From Phorcus lineatus (lineage: Eukaryota > Mollusca > Gastropoda > Trochida > Trochidae): a DNA stretch of 64,000 nucleotides. The notes below the pieces were generated by a model, which saw only the letters and a list, made by a program, of their open reading frames with translations, had not been told where the DNA came from and ran no database searches. The DNA lies in assembly GCA_921293015.1 (NCBI GenBank), contig OV121092.1, positions 26,521,264 to 26,585,263 on the forward strand. Reading direction: 5' to 3'. A program made the translations under genes and the position numbers. Below, piece after piece: positions 24,123 to 35,479 of the stretch (positions within the stretch are counted from its first letter, which is position 1; each line of letters opens with the position of its first letter).

Positions 24123-24408
24123 CCACTTGACTCAATATACCTTATCCTGTTGTGGTGGTTTAGGTGCTTCTGAGACCTCAAAGTTATGCCAGCCGGAGCT
24201 TACATGCTCCTGGTAGGGACACCCACGCTGGACAGGTCCAGGGGCAGACGCCACTTCAAATTTGAGTCGTTCTAAAACCTGCTGTCTGTTCGCTATGCCA
24301 CTCTTCCATATCTCCCCTCATGCTTTTGACCCTTTTTCTCCCATCCACCTTTTGAGGGACTAAAATATTGTTGGAAAGATGTTCAATGCCAGCTCACTCA
24401 CTCACTGT
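24123..24408 (+). mobile_element. 5'-truncated non-LTR retrotransposon 3' end
   Basis: A 286-bp insert flanked by a perfect 12-bp duplication ATTGTTCCATCA (24111-24122 and 24409-24420). Inside are GCTCCTGGTAGGGACACCCA, CGCTGGACAGGTCCAGGGG and a CTCACTCACTCACT tail. The GGTAGGGACACCCA...GGACAGGTC block is recalled as the 3' end of a LINE group in molluscs, but the exact clade is not assigned. It shares its tail type with the ultrashort inserts in this window. Confidence 0.7.
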
Positions 24409-24420
24409 ATTGTTCCATCA

Positions 24421-24995
24421 AAATTGTCAGATTCCAATGTCCAATTCATAAATTATGAAATAGTTGATTTTTTACCCATGGACTTACAAATATTATCATA
24501 TCTTATTTTTTTTTTTACAGTTTGTCATAAAAAATTAAGAATAAGGAAGGATTATGTTGTCTGAATTGGTTGTATCTTATTTTATTTGTACACACTAATC
24601 AGAAGTTGGACATCTAATTCCTAGAGGTAGAATTTCATGAGCATATATACAACAATATAAACAACTGATGTCAGATATGTAACATCCAAGATAGATATTT
24701 TTAATCAATAAAAGTTGACATAAACAGAAATTTTAATGTATAAGGAAACATGAAAGGTAAAGACATACACAAGACAACGTGTGATGATGTTGTACCTAAA
24801 AAGCTTGAAGAAAAAAGAAAAAAGAAAAAAAAGACCACATGTGTGTTTGCAAAGGATCAGAGGAGGTTTCAAAGAAAGAAAGTAAATAGATATGAGTTAA
24901 GAGGGCACATCAAAGGGATATAAGGCTGTGTGAGTGATAAGTAAAGACACGTTATGTAAAACATAAGCTAGGTAACAATTAAAGGAACAAGATGT
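24421..24995. other. Unique sequence, no gene seen
   Basis: A+T-rich with a purine-rich run at about 24800-24835. Confidence 0.4.
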
Positions 24996-24998
24996 TAC

Positions 24999-25614
24999 CA
25001 GAGGATCTGGCTTAGTTGGCACAGTCAGCTTATCACCAAGAAGACCCAGATTTGAATCCTAGTTGTGTCATAGCCTTTCTCTCCCAACAGAGGTAGCTCC
25101 GTCATAATTTCCTATACAACCTCTGTTTTGATACGAAGGTTTCTTGATCTAGAAATGTAGAATGCTCATTGGATGCAATCAAAGTTAATTGTGCAATCAG
25201 CAACTCCGTTTCAAAGTTATCATTCAAATCGCCTAAGTTCTTTCCGTAAGCTTCAACAATTAAAGCTTTATTTTATTTAACTTTATTTTAATATGCACCT
25301 TTCACTTTGAGTCTTCTTTACAGAACACTAGCGCCTCATTTTGCAACAGCATCAATTCATAGGCCTGTGTGACAACAAATATGTTATTCATGCATTCGTT
25401 GTTTTCATTGGCTGAAATATTGACATATAGTTTAAGTTGCAATATCTTGCCGGTAGGGGAAACTGCTTAAACCCGAGAAACCTTCGTATTGAGACAAAGG
25501 TTGTATAGGAATTAATGACGGAGCTACCTCTGTTGGGAGAGAATGTGTCATAGTGAGAGTTCTTGCTTCCTTGCTAGACACTTAACAATAAAAGAACAGA
25601 ACAGAACAGAACAG
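24999..25614 (+). mobile_element. Second tRNA-derived SINE family, split by an insertion
   Basis: The head contains TGGCTTAGTTGGCACAG, a full match to the pol III A-box consensus, and AGATTTGAATCC, a degraded B box. The rest resumes at 25554 (TGAGAGTTCTTGCTTCC) and ends in (AACAG)n. Without the 470-bp element and its target copy the SINE would be about 135 bp. Its own target duplication was not found. Confidence 0.65.
25074..25543. mobile_element. 470-bp nonautonomous DNA transposon (MITE) with long TIRs
   Basis: About 70-bp terminal inverted repeats (about 25077-25146 and 25475-25543) are about 90% identical and begin TTCTCTCCCAACAGAGGTAG. The element is bracketed by a perfect 10-bp duplication TGTGTCATAG (25064-25073 and 25544-25553). 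Long TIRs with a 9-10-bp duplication fit a Mutator-like group; this is inferred. There is no coding capacity. A relic of one end lies at 15220. Confidence 0.85.
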
Positions 25615-25890
25615 TGAATTTAAGACTGCACTTCATTGTGGCTTAATTCCTTGTAAGAAAAGCACAAAAGGAACACATTTTTTTACGTAGTTTCTATTTT
25701 GGAAACTAAATAACTATAAATATCATGGACATATGTTTTGTATAGGGCATATGATAGGTTTGCACTATGATGTGTCTGGTATGTTATGACACATGTTGTA
25801 TATATGGCATATGCTCTGTACATCTTTTCCCCACAAGTGGCTGCTAACAAGTTGAAGCTCACAGATGAATGTTGAATGTTGATTAATTTT

Positions 25891-27920
25891 CCATCTGTAT
25901 CTCACATGATACACAGAGCAGGTGAATGTGTGTCCATGTTAACCTCTCCTTATGTTGGTGAAGATGTTGAACAGTTAAAACTTCTCACACGATACACAGA
26001 GCAGAAGATGAGTGTAGCTATGTGGGGTCCTGTAGATGACTTGTCCTGATGTTGGTGAAGATGTTGAACAGTTTAGACTTGTCGATCTGTTTCTCACATA
26101 ATACACAGAGCAGAAGATGAGTGTAGCAATGTGGGGTCCTGTAGATGACTTGTCCTGATGTTGATGAAGATGTTGAACAGTTTAGACTTGTCGATCTGTT
26201 TCTCACATAATACACAGAGCAGAAGATGAGTGTAGCAATGTGGGGTCCTGTAGATGACTTGTCCTGATGTTGATGAAGATGTTCAACAGTTTAGACTTGT
26301 CGATCTGTTTCTCACATAATACACAGAGCAGAAGATGAGTGTAGCTATGTGGGGTCCTGTAGATGACTTGTCCTGATGTTGATGAAGATGTTGAACAGTT
26401 TAGACTTGTCGATCTGTTTCTCACATAATACACAGAGCAGAAGATGAGTGTAGCAATGTGGGGTCCTGTAGATGACTTGTCCTGATGTTGATGAAGATGT
26501 TGAACAGTTTAGACTTGTCGATCTGTTTCTCACATAATACACAGAGCAGAAGATGAGTGTAGCAATGTGGGGTCCTGTAGATGACTTGTCCTGATGTTGA
26601 TGAAGATGTTGAACAGTTTAGACTTGTCGATCTGTTTCTCACATAATACACAGAGCAGAAGATGAGTGTAGCAATGTGGGGTCCTGTAGATGACTTGTCC
26701 TGATGTTGATGAAGATGTTGAACAGTTTAGACTTGTCGATCTGTTTCTCACATAATACACAGAGCAGAAGATGAATGTAGCTATGTGGGGTCCTGTAGAT
26801 GACTTGTCCTGATGTTGGTGAAGATGTTGAACAGTTTAGACTTGTCGATCTGTTTCTCACATAATACACAGAGCAGAAGATGAATGTAGCTATGTGGGGT
26901 CCTGTAGATGACTTGTCCTGATGTTGATGAAGATGTTGAACAGTTTAGACTTGTCGATCTGTTTCTCACATAATACACAGAGCAGAAGATGAATGTAGCT
27001 ATGTGGGGTCCTGTAGATGACTTGTCCTGATGTTGGTGAAGATGTTGAACAGTTTAGACTTGTCGATCTGTTTCTCACATAATACACAGAGCAGAAGATG
27101 AGTGTAGCAATGTGGGGTCCTGTAGATGACTTGTCCTGATGTTGATGAAGATGTTCAACAGTTTAGACTTGTCGATCTGTTTCTCACATAATACACAGAG
27201 CAGAAGATGAATGTAGCTATGTGGGGTCCTGTAGATGACTTGTCTTGATGTTGGTGAAGATGTTGAACAGTTTAGACTTGTCGATCTGTTTCTCACATAA
27301 TACACAGAGCAGAAGATGAGTGTAGCAATGTGGGGTCCTGTAGATGACTTGTCCTGATGTTGATGAAGATGTTGAACAGTTTAGACTTGTCGATCTGTTT
27401 CTCACATAATACACAGAGCAGAAGATGAGTGTAGCAATGTGGGGTCCTGTAGATGACTTGTCCTGATGTTGATGAAGATGTTGAACAGTTTAGACTTGTC
27501 GATCTGTTTCTCACATAATACACAGAGCAGAAGATGAATGTAGCAATGTGGGGTCCTGTAGATGACTTGTCCTGATGTTGATGAAGATGTTGAACAGTTT
27601 AGACTTGTCGATCTGTTTCTCACATAATACACAGAGCAGAAGATGAGTGTAGCAATGTGGGGTCCTGTAGATGACTTGTCCTGATGTTGATGAAGATGTT
27701 GAACAGTTTAGACTTGTCGATCTGTTTCTCACATAATACACAGAGCAGAAGATGAGTGTAGCAATGTGGGGTCCTGTAGATGACTTGTCCTGATGTTGGT
27801 GAAGATGTTCAACAGTTAAAAGTTGTCCTTCTTTTTCTCACTCGATACACAGAGCAGGAGGTCCTGTAGATGACTTCTCCTCATGTTGGTGAAGATGTTA
27901 AACAGTTTAGACCTGTCCTT
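25891..27920 (+). repeat. 109-bp tandem array, about 18-19 copies
   Basis: The unit includes GTGGGGTCCTGTAGATGACT, TGTCCTGATGTTGATGAAGA, TGTTGAACAGTTTAGACTTG and CTCACATAATACACAGAGCA. Central copies differ at only a few positions (GCAATG/GCTATG, TTGATG/TTGGTG, GAGTGTAG/GAATGTAG), while the first and last units are clearly diverged, the usual outcome of unequal exchange. Since 109 is not a multiple of three, the many 65-76-codon minus-strand frames are staggered by-products. Confidence 0.95.
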
Positions 27921-29030
27921 CAAGCATTGTAAGTTTAGAATAAAGCATAGATCTGCTCTGACGTATCATTGTGACAGCACAAGTGGAGCTAATGGGTTTG
28001 TCTTTTAAATGGTGAAATGAAAATCTTTGGCCAGTATGTGGCAAGTTTGCACTATAGATACCTACTCTTTTTTTTGAATAAAGAATTGACAATATCTTTG
28101 ATTTGAATGAAACAATGTTAGAATTTATCATTCAGATTGGATCAGTTAAATGAATATATTTTTAAAATATTAATTCATTATTATTTATAGTTTATTTTTA
28201 TGTTTTTAAAAAGTAAATGTAAAGCACATTTTGTCATGAAGTTCCCGATAAAACAAGAAAGTGGACATATACCGATAGGATAGAATCTTCAATAGTTATA
28301 ATGCATTGATAATCTTACTTCAATTAACAATGAAATCCAATCAGTAAGATCAGGAAGTACACAGCCATTGGGTGTCTTCATGGAGGCAGGAAGTAAAGAT
28401 CTTTTGATATATTCCATTATCTTAAAGGTTTAATTATTCTCCAAATCAATGTCATCTATCATTCTGGGATCAATGTCATGAGTCATAGTTTAAGAAATTA
28501 TGTGTCGATTTCAGTTTAAGAACATGTTATCCATGGATGTCTTTGAGTGTTCCAGCTGTCATTGAAACTGAATTAGGAGCTGTATTCTGCCCGTTTAAAT
28601 ATATGTAGTTCATTATAATGACTTTGGAAAGGTGAAGAAATGTAGCTGCTGTAAACTCTGCTTTGAAATGATATATGATACAAAATCAAATGACAATTGT
28701 GATATTGATGTTGACTTCTTAGGATGACAAAAATATGGATACTTCGATCGGAAGATCATTAATCTTACTTTGTATATGAATATAAGTACTGTAGTTGACT
28801 TAAATTGAGGTCATGTCCCGACTACTTATAGACTCTTGGATATAAGGTGACTTCCAGGGGCATTTTTAAAAAAGGAAATACGGTATGTGTTTTGTCTTGA
28901 GAAGCTGTACAAAATTTAATTATTGCAAAGATAGATTACCCATAAGCATGCAGCGTTCCGCCATTGGGTGAGGAATGAAGATTCTCTCAGTCCTCAATCT
29001 CTGGAGACTGTCGGGAATTTTTATTCATGC
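27921..29030. other. Unique sequence, no gene seen
   Basis: No exon-like or repeat structure was found. Confidence 0.45.
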
Positions 29031-29034
29031 CATC

Positions 29035-29955
29035 TGTCATTCTGTCAGTTAAAGAGATGGACTCGCAACATTAATGGACATGACTTTATAATGGATGACC
29101 TTTCTTGATTATCTATGATTGTTGATTTGTCACCAGGAATTAATGATATCTTTAGTCTTGATAATCTTTGCTGTCCAAACTTAATGCTGTTCTTTCAATT
29201 CTGATGCGAGATAGCGCAATAGTTAGCGCATTCTGCTTCTGATCGTGAGGTCTGGGGTTTGAATCCTGCCAAGGGTTGGGCAACTTTGTCTGTAGTAGAG
29301 AACTGTTCTACATACAGTAAGGTTAGGGTGCATTGCTTACTGAATTTCAGTGCAGTAACACCCATGGTTCACTGGTTCCAGCAGATGCTCACAAGTTTCA
29401 CCGCAATGCATAGCCACATTGGTGTTGCAGGCTTTCTCCCTGCAATAAAACTACCTGTCATGATACATGTGAAATATTCTAGAAGGCAGCTTTAAACTCC
29501 AAACATTCCCTCTAACATCTATTCAGAGAAGGACTCAAAAGACTTCACCAAAATTGGACTTGAAAGACCTGACCATGATAAAATTTTGATTATTTTGTGG
29601 ACAGTCTTCTTTTAAGTCTAAAGATAGTCGAACATCACTTTCAGCTGTTCAGAATTAAAAATGTTGTTTAAAAACTATAGACTATACATAAACTAGCTCA
29701 CAAGACTAGCATTAATTGATGTGACATTATAATGGATGGCCTTCTTGTTCATCTATAATTGTTGTCTTGTCAGAAGATATCAATGAGAAGACTAAAGTTA
29801 GTCTGTAGTCTTTAAGCTATCCAGAACTTCTGTTGTTGTCTCACATCTATTAAGAGATGGACTCTCAAGACCTAACCATGTTAATGGCTTTGAGTTTATA
29901 ATGGACGGTCTTTTCATGTCAATCTATGATCTAAATAGTCGTTTCTCCAACATTA
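29035..29955 (+). repeat. Decayed long-period repeat, about three units, split by a SINE
   Basis: Blocks such as AGAGATGGACTC, TTATAATGGATG(A/G)CC, ATCTATGATTGTTG(A/T) and TTAATGG recur near 29055, 29690 and 29860. The copies are strongly diverged, and the SINE at 29201 lies within or beside the first unit. Confidence 0.55.
29201..29509 (+). mobile_element. tRNA-derived SINE, full length, diverged
   Basis: Starts CTGATGCGAGATAGCGCAATAG, with box B GGTTTGAATCC and the usual body. The hairpin and tail have decayed (GGCAGCTTTAAACTCC) and no clear target duplication remains. Confidence 0.85.
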
Positions 29956-30367
29956 TCCGCCCCTTCTGGGCACATCAACACTGTTGTCATTCCATCAATA
30001 GGCCCGTAAGTGCCATGTTGACAAGAACCAGAGTGTCACGAGTTAGACGTAATGTCCATCTTGCATGTTAGCCAGTGATGTTTAATTTCCTTGATGCAGT
30101 ATGAACCTGTGAGATCATGTATGGTGCCTATTTTAGGCATGTTTTATTCTGTTTTAAGCTGTTTTTAATGATTCTGTGAAAGGTATTTGCAATAATGATA
30201 AGTTTGAAAGAATATTGATGTGTAAAGATTACGTAGAATGCATTTCTGAAAGTTTATCAGAAAACATATAATACACTTCCTGTTAAAGAAGTGTGTTTAT
30301 AGAGTTATCAACTGTTTTGCAAAAGATATTTTTACTTATAAATTAATAAAAAAAAGTTTGGATTGAA

Positions 30368-30690
30368 TAGTATTTCAACAGTGTGCCACAAGTATTTTTA
30401 AGTTTCTATCACCACTGTAGGTTGCAATAATCACTACTGTATTTTCAAAAGTCCGCCAAAAATAGTCTATTGCTATCACAATAGTAGGTTGCAATGAATA
30501 ACTATGGCAATTGCAATAGTTCGCTACATTAGTCAATTTCTATCAACACAGTAGGTTGCAATGATTAACAACTGTATTTTCAATAGTGTGCTACAATAGT
30601 TTATAGCTAATGCCATAGTAGGTTGCAATAATGAACTGCTGTTGCAGTGATGTACAATAGTCTATTTCTATTGCAATACAGTGCTGCTGA
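30368..30690 (+). repeat. Decayed about 70-bp tandem repeat, four to five copies
   Basis: AGTAGGTTGCAATAAT and GTATTTTCAA(T/A)AGT, followed by ACAATAGTCTATT words, recur about every 70 bp with many substitutions. Confidence 0.7.
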
Positions 30691-32320
30691 TAAGTCTATT
30701 GCTCTGACTCTAGTAATTTGCTGAAAACTAAAATTACTGCTGTTGCAAAAGAGTGCTTCAATAGTGATATGGTGAGTAAGTAATAACAAACTTACTACTA
30801 TCGCAGTAGTCTCAGCAAGGTCATCTGATAACCTTTTCCTAATGACAAATGTTGAAACTTGGTAAAAATTACTATGAAAAAATATGGGACCCCCCTCTCC
30901 CCTCACCCCGGATGACATGCATTTACCTGATTAGTTTTGACTCATGCAGTGTGTCCAGCCATCAAAAGACTTGCTTCTGTAACTAGAAACAGATAAGATG
31001 ATTAAACTATTCTTTCAGTTCTCCAGTTCCTCTTACCTATAGCAGAAAGCTAAGTGCACATGTAATGGGGAGGAAATAAGGTTTTAAACATTGAACATGT
31101 ACACCTGCTGTTTGTGAGAGTTTCTCAACGTACATTTATCAAGGATCTCTGTTTATGAGGCACCTGATACTACTTTTGAATTCAAAAAGAGCTTCCTGTC
31201 AGAGAAAAAAATGAAGGAAAAAGTTTAAAGTCTTGCTTCTTAACTCTTACGTAAGATTGAAAGGTGTTAATTGTATATAAGCTATCTACCATGACACCGA
31301 ATACCAACAAGACATATAATGGAAGGAAGTCTTGTCAATCGTCATGTGATGATATAAGAAAAGTTACTTTTCCTTCTATCGCTCAAGCTGTTGGACTTGT
31401 GTTTTGGGATTAATATTTAGATTTGAATAATTCCTCTCAATCACAACTTAATGATAAACTAGGAATACTTTTACATTTACTTTTAGATTTTCTCCTTAAG
31501 ATACCTAATTACATTTTTAATGTACCTTTTTTTCCTGTTAAAATGTATTATCATGAGAAATTTGAGAATGATTGAGAGTTAACTGTCATGTTGAAAAGAT
31601 TGATGTACAAATAAAAATTTAGAAATTAGAATTAATTAGAATTAATCATTGCAACTTACTTGGTTGGGTGAATGATATTCTCTGTATACTACTGCATTGA
31701 AAGTTTGTTATTGAATTATTATTATATATACATGATCCAATACAGATGAATTGAGGTTTGAATTAATTGTGTTATGTCTCTTACTTCAAATTCTCTGCGA
31801 TGACTTAGAGTGCAATGTTTATGATCAAAGGGTTCCATGTCAAGATTCCGTAGAGAACCCGCTATTGGTAAAGGTATATATCTTATTAATGATATACACA
31901 ATGGAATAATCAGACATATTCATCATGTTTAGTTTTGTCTTTGAAACTAGGAACACGGATTCCCTGAGCAATTATCTGACTGAAAGGTTGGCTTATTAAT
32001 AAAAAAATTGGTCTGGGTCCAATGACGACACTTTTAACTGGATATCAGTAGCCCGGAGAGTGTTTATATTAGAAGATCCTTTATATATGATATTGGTCTT
32101 GCAATCAATGTCAGAAAGAAACTTCATTTTGCTGGATAAATTTTGTCATCAATTGTCAACGGACATTCTTAGGATGAGATCAAGAGAACTCCTTTTTGTG
32201 TTAAATTCCTTTTAAAGTTGCTTTTAAAGTTGCTTTAAAAGTTGCTGTTTTATATTGTATTACTGATGATGATTTTTCAACCATGATAATTCTTTTGCAA
32301 ATATGATTATTTTACTTAAA
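30691..32320. other. Unique sequence, no gene seen
   Basis: Includes a C-rich run at about 30890-30910 and a short TTTTAAAGTTGC triplication at about 32206-32245. No coding evidence. Confidence 0.45.
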
Positions 32321-32909
32321 GATCGAGTGAAATGCCCTATGGTCGATTTCGGAATTCGCTAAAAGGGATTACAATTTGACGTGGACTCAACTTTAAATTT
32401 CTGAAATCGGCCGCTAAACAACATAAATACGGCTTCGTAATTAAATTGCCTAATTACGACCGGCGAGCAGAACCTGAAAGGCCACTGTGGTCACTGAAGC
32501 GTGAATCTTTCGTGGCGTGCTAGTTGGCATATCATCATTCGCTCGTTATGTAAAACAACACTAGCCGATAGTAAATCTCGCAGTTAAACCGTCGGTTATA
32601 CCTACTGAACGTTATCCAAACAACTCAAACCTTAAAGGAATCTATTGTTTAATTCATTGTCTGGAAATTTCTATTTTTGCAAGCGCAAGACCCTGATTAA
32701 ATACGATGCTGTGTGCACTTTCCTACAGAATGTTTTTAAAATTCACAGACCCTGCGCAATGTTGTCATAGTTATAAGATTACGCTAAGGCGTGAGATCCC
32801 GGAAGTATTTCTTACATGAACTATGCTCACTTATTGGACATTATATTGAGGGATGCACCGGCATCCATATTCTCATAAAAATATAACCTTTATTAAGTAT
32901 TAACGCACA

Positions 32910-33387
32910 GTGTCCTCCAGCGATTCAGAAAGTGGGATATCATTATCTATGGAATGTGTCTCATCATGTTCATAATAGCTAATTTCAATTGACGGGGCCG
33001 ATACTATTCCTTACTTATATGAGCCAAGGGACAGTTCGAGTGACACAGAAACAGAAGAGACGACAAGCAATCAAAAGAGGAGACGTTCCCCGAGACCAAG
33101 ATCACAAGTACTAGACTCCATTAAACTAAAAACTTAGAGAAATTGTCCTTTGCTTTACTTCATTAAATATAAATAAATGATCATCAGTATTTAACCAAAG
33201 AATGTGGCCTGAGGATATTAATTTTTTTAAATAATTTTTTATTTGATATTGCAGAAAGTACAGATACATTGCATATAGGCAGCTAGTGCGCTGGTGTTGG
33301 CAGTACCTCGGGAGAACTGTTCGAGAACCACTGCCTGCATGTGCAGTCTGCCAAATGTTTTCACATCACTCAGACTGGTTTAACTAG
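32910..33387 (+). pseudogene. P2X7-type intracellular (ballast) domain gene remnant
   Basis: The first block (32910-33137) reads SDSESGISLSMECVSSCS, then two stop codons (TAA at 32973, TAG at 32976), then in the same frame IPYLYEPRDSSSDTETEETT and a basic KRRRSPRPRSQ stretch. The second block (33253-33387), after the 3' splice site GATATTGCAG, reads RKYRYIAYRQLVRWCWQYLG and then LPACAVCQMF. The YLYEP-acidic N-terminus and the YIAYRQLVRWCW...LPACAV C-terminus match the P2X7 intracellular domain family, which occurs in many invertebrate proteins without the channel. The central cysteine-rich zinc-binding part (about 60 residues) is absent between the blocks. Stops plus the missing core indicate a pseudogene. 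The family call comes from recalled motifs. Confidence 0.7.
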
Positions 33388-34281
33388 TTTGTTTGTTTTT
33401 ATGACACACAGGTGGCCGTTATGTAATCCTATCGCATTCAATTTCAATTCTTGATTTAATGGTCTCTAATTATACCTTTTGAATTTTAACGCCTTGGACC
33501 CGCCAAGCGGAATATATGTCCTGTCATAATGGCGTAACTCTTGGCATTCGACTGGTACTTAGTTTATTGTCACGGCGTCCAGTCATTTTGAACCAATGAA
33601 CTTGTAGAATATATATTCAACCAATAAATTAAGAGAAGGAGATTTGGCTCATGCACTTCTACGGACGATGACACGCATTTAAAAAAGTACATCGTGAATA
33701 ACGGGTACCAACATTCTTAAGGATTACATAGGATGTTTCTAACGCTTGCGCCAGGTATGTTTTCATGTCATTTATTGTTAAATTCAAAGAGAGATATTGC
33801 AACACGGTGTGAGATGTTATACTAGATAAGAATATGATATGTGTTAGTTAGATACAAACGAATCATCCAATAAGTACTAAGTTGTCATGAAAGTGAATTG
33901 AAGAGAAACAAAATTATTTTTTCTATAGTCATTTAAAAAGTTTCTACATTGTCTCCCGTTTATTACAAAACCCCTCATTTTTTCGAGACATTTTATAACT
34001 TCATATCGATAAATACATGTTGTAACACTACGTGATATCCCATATAGTAATGGATCTCTCAGCGACCAAGTTCTTTACCTTTTTGATATAAACCCACCCA
34101 AGAAAACCACGTCCACGGATTGTCACAGTCCAATTAAGATGGATTTGACGACTGAGAGGGAAAGTTGATATCATGAAGCCGTTATATATCGTATTTTGGA
34201 ATTCTTCCGGAGCAGCTATTGCCTCTATTTTGCTGTTGAATTAGCTTAAAAATACAGAGAAAATCAAAGGGCTGGACTTTC

Positions 34282-34418
34282 AGCTGCCCACTAGCACGTC
34301 ACACATTGGGCGTGGCTTCGAGTCATGCTTCGGTGATTTTGTGTAAGCGTTCGCCAGTCTCATTAGGCGGCTATCCAAAACAGGGGTATAAAAGGTCTCC
34401 TAGTAGTCGAATTAAAGC
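34282..34418 (+). promoter_or_regulatory. TATA-type core promoter candidate
   Basis: TATAAAAG at 34387-34394 sits in GGGGTATAAAAGGTCTCC. Upstream within 110 bp are CAGCTG, CACGTCAC and GGGCGTGGC (E-box, CRE-like and Sp/KLF-like words). A start site would be expected near 34415-34420 on the + strand. No coding exon follows before the SINE fragment at 34582, so a non-coding first exon or a lost gene must be assumed. Confidence 0.4.
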
Positions 34419-34581
34419 GTATATTTTTTCATTTTTTGGCTCTATTGATTCATTTAAGTGAAGCAAATACAGATACTAATTTGTAATAATTAAATTCATG
34501 CGTTACTTCTCCTCTTTAACAAGAATCATATCTATTTAGTCATGAAATGACATCAATGTCATCCCAAGCTTTGAAAATTTC

Positions 34582-34737
34582 AATACATAGTTCACTTGTT
34601 GCAATCAGTGCTTGCAGGTTTCACTGCAATGCATAGCCATAATAGTGTGCGGGCTTTCTGATACTTTCAAGTACTACTAGACGTGATATAAGTAAAATAC
34701 TCATGAAAACTTTTATTTAATTCCCAAATCAACTCAC
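34582..34737 (+). mobile_element. 5'-truncated SINE copy, 156 bp
   Basis: Only the distal body (GCTTGCAGGTTTCACTGCAA) and the tail remain. It is flanked by TTTGAAAATTTC and TTTGAAAATCTC (34570-34581 and 34738-34749), one mismatch. It is truncated at a different point from the three T-loop copies. Confidence 0.8.
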
Positions 34738-35200
34738 TTTGAAAATCTCCAGCTTTCTGAAATAGCGTGGGAGACTTGTCTGTTAATTATTGAAGGACTG
34801 AATTTACAAAATCATTACCTTCCTTTGAACAAGCCTTTAGAATATTGTTAAAACTACTGCTTGTCTTCTGCAGATGTTTGATGAAAGTTAAAGGTCTTTA
34901 TTTTAATCCATATAGTCTTTTGAAAATTAAATTTCTTCATATTTCTTTTGTTGTTATGATAAACTGAATAAAATGCCAAGGACATGTAGATATACTTCAT
35001 GTTAGACATTAAATATGATATCCCTTGTAACAGACATATTTCAAAGATTTTACTGTTTTAATGATTTCCAGCTGATAATTTTTGGTTTTCATATTATATA
35101 TCTGTTTTAGTTTATTTTACCTTGATCCACTGCTAACAAAGATTTCTGAGTTCATTATCTTCCCTGTCTTAATTTTTTTATCCCAGGATTTGACTGTTTA

Positions 35201-35479
35201 AAGGGGTGGAGTAGCGCAGTGGTTAGGGTGTTGGGCTTCGGATCAAGGGGTCTTGGGTTTGAATCCTGCCTGGGACTCACCAATTTTGTCTGCATTAGAA
35301 AACTGTTCTGCATGCAATAAGGGTGCAATGCTACACTGAATTTCAGCGTATTATCACCCATGGTTTGGTATTTCCAGCTATTGTTTGCAGGTTTCCCTGT
35401 AATGCAAAGCAGAATAGTGTTGCAGGCTTTCCCCCTGCAAGCGTTAAACCCCAAACACCAAATCACCTCACCTCACCTT
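35201..35479 (+). mobile_element. tRNA-derived SINE with internal deletion near the 3' end
   Basis: The head is intact (GAGTAGCGCAGTGGTTAGGG; box B GGTTTGAATCC). The piece from AATAATACTAGC to CTTGAAA, including the 5' arm of the GC hairpin, is missing, giving CCCTGCAAGCGTTAAAC. The CCTCACCTCACC end is present. The deletion probably followed insertion. Confidence 0.88.

Larger units (their letters stand above)
32320..34420. other. CpG-richer compositional island
   Basis: CpG dinucleotides are visibly denser than in the flanks (for example GGTCGATTTCGGAATTCGC, GAAATCGGCCGC, ACGACCGGCGAGC, GTAAGCGTTCGCC). The island contains the P2X7-like fossil and ends with a TATA promoter-like sequence. It contains no copy of the SINE or minisatellites common elsewhere. 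It could be a host regulatory or gene-end region, or an inserted foreign segment. Confidence 0.5.

Noticed and set aside
26018-27741. Series of 65-76-codon minus-strand frames, near-identical
   Set aside because: They are the 109-bp repeat read in rotating frames; each ends because 109 is not a multiple of three.
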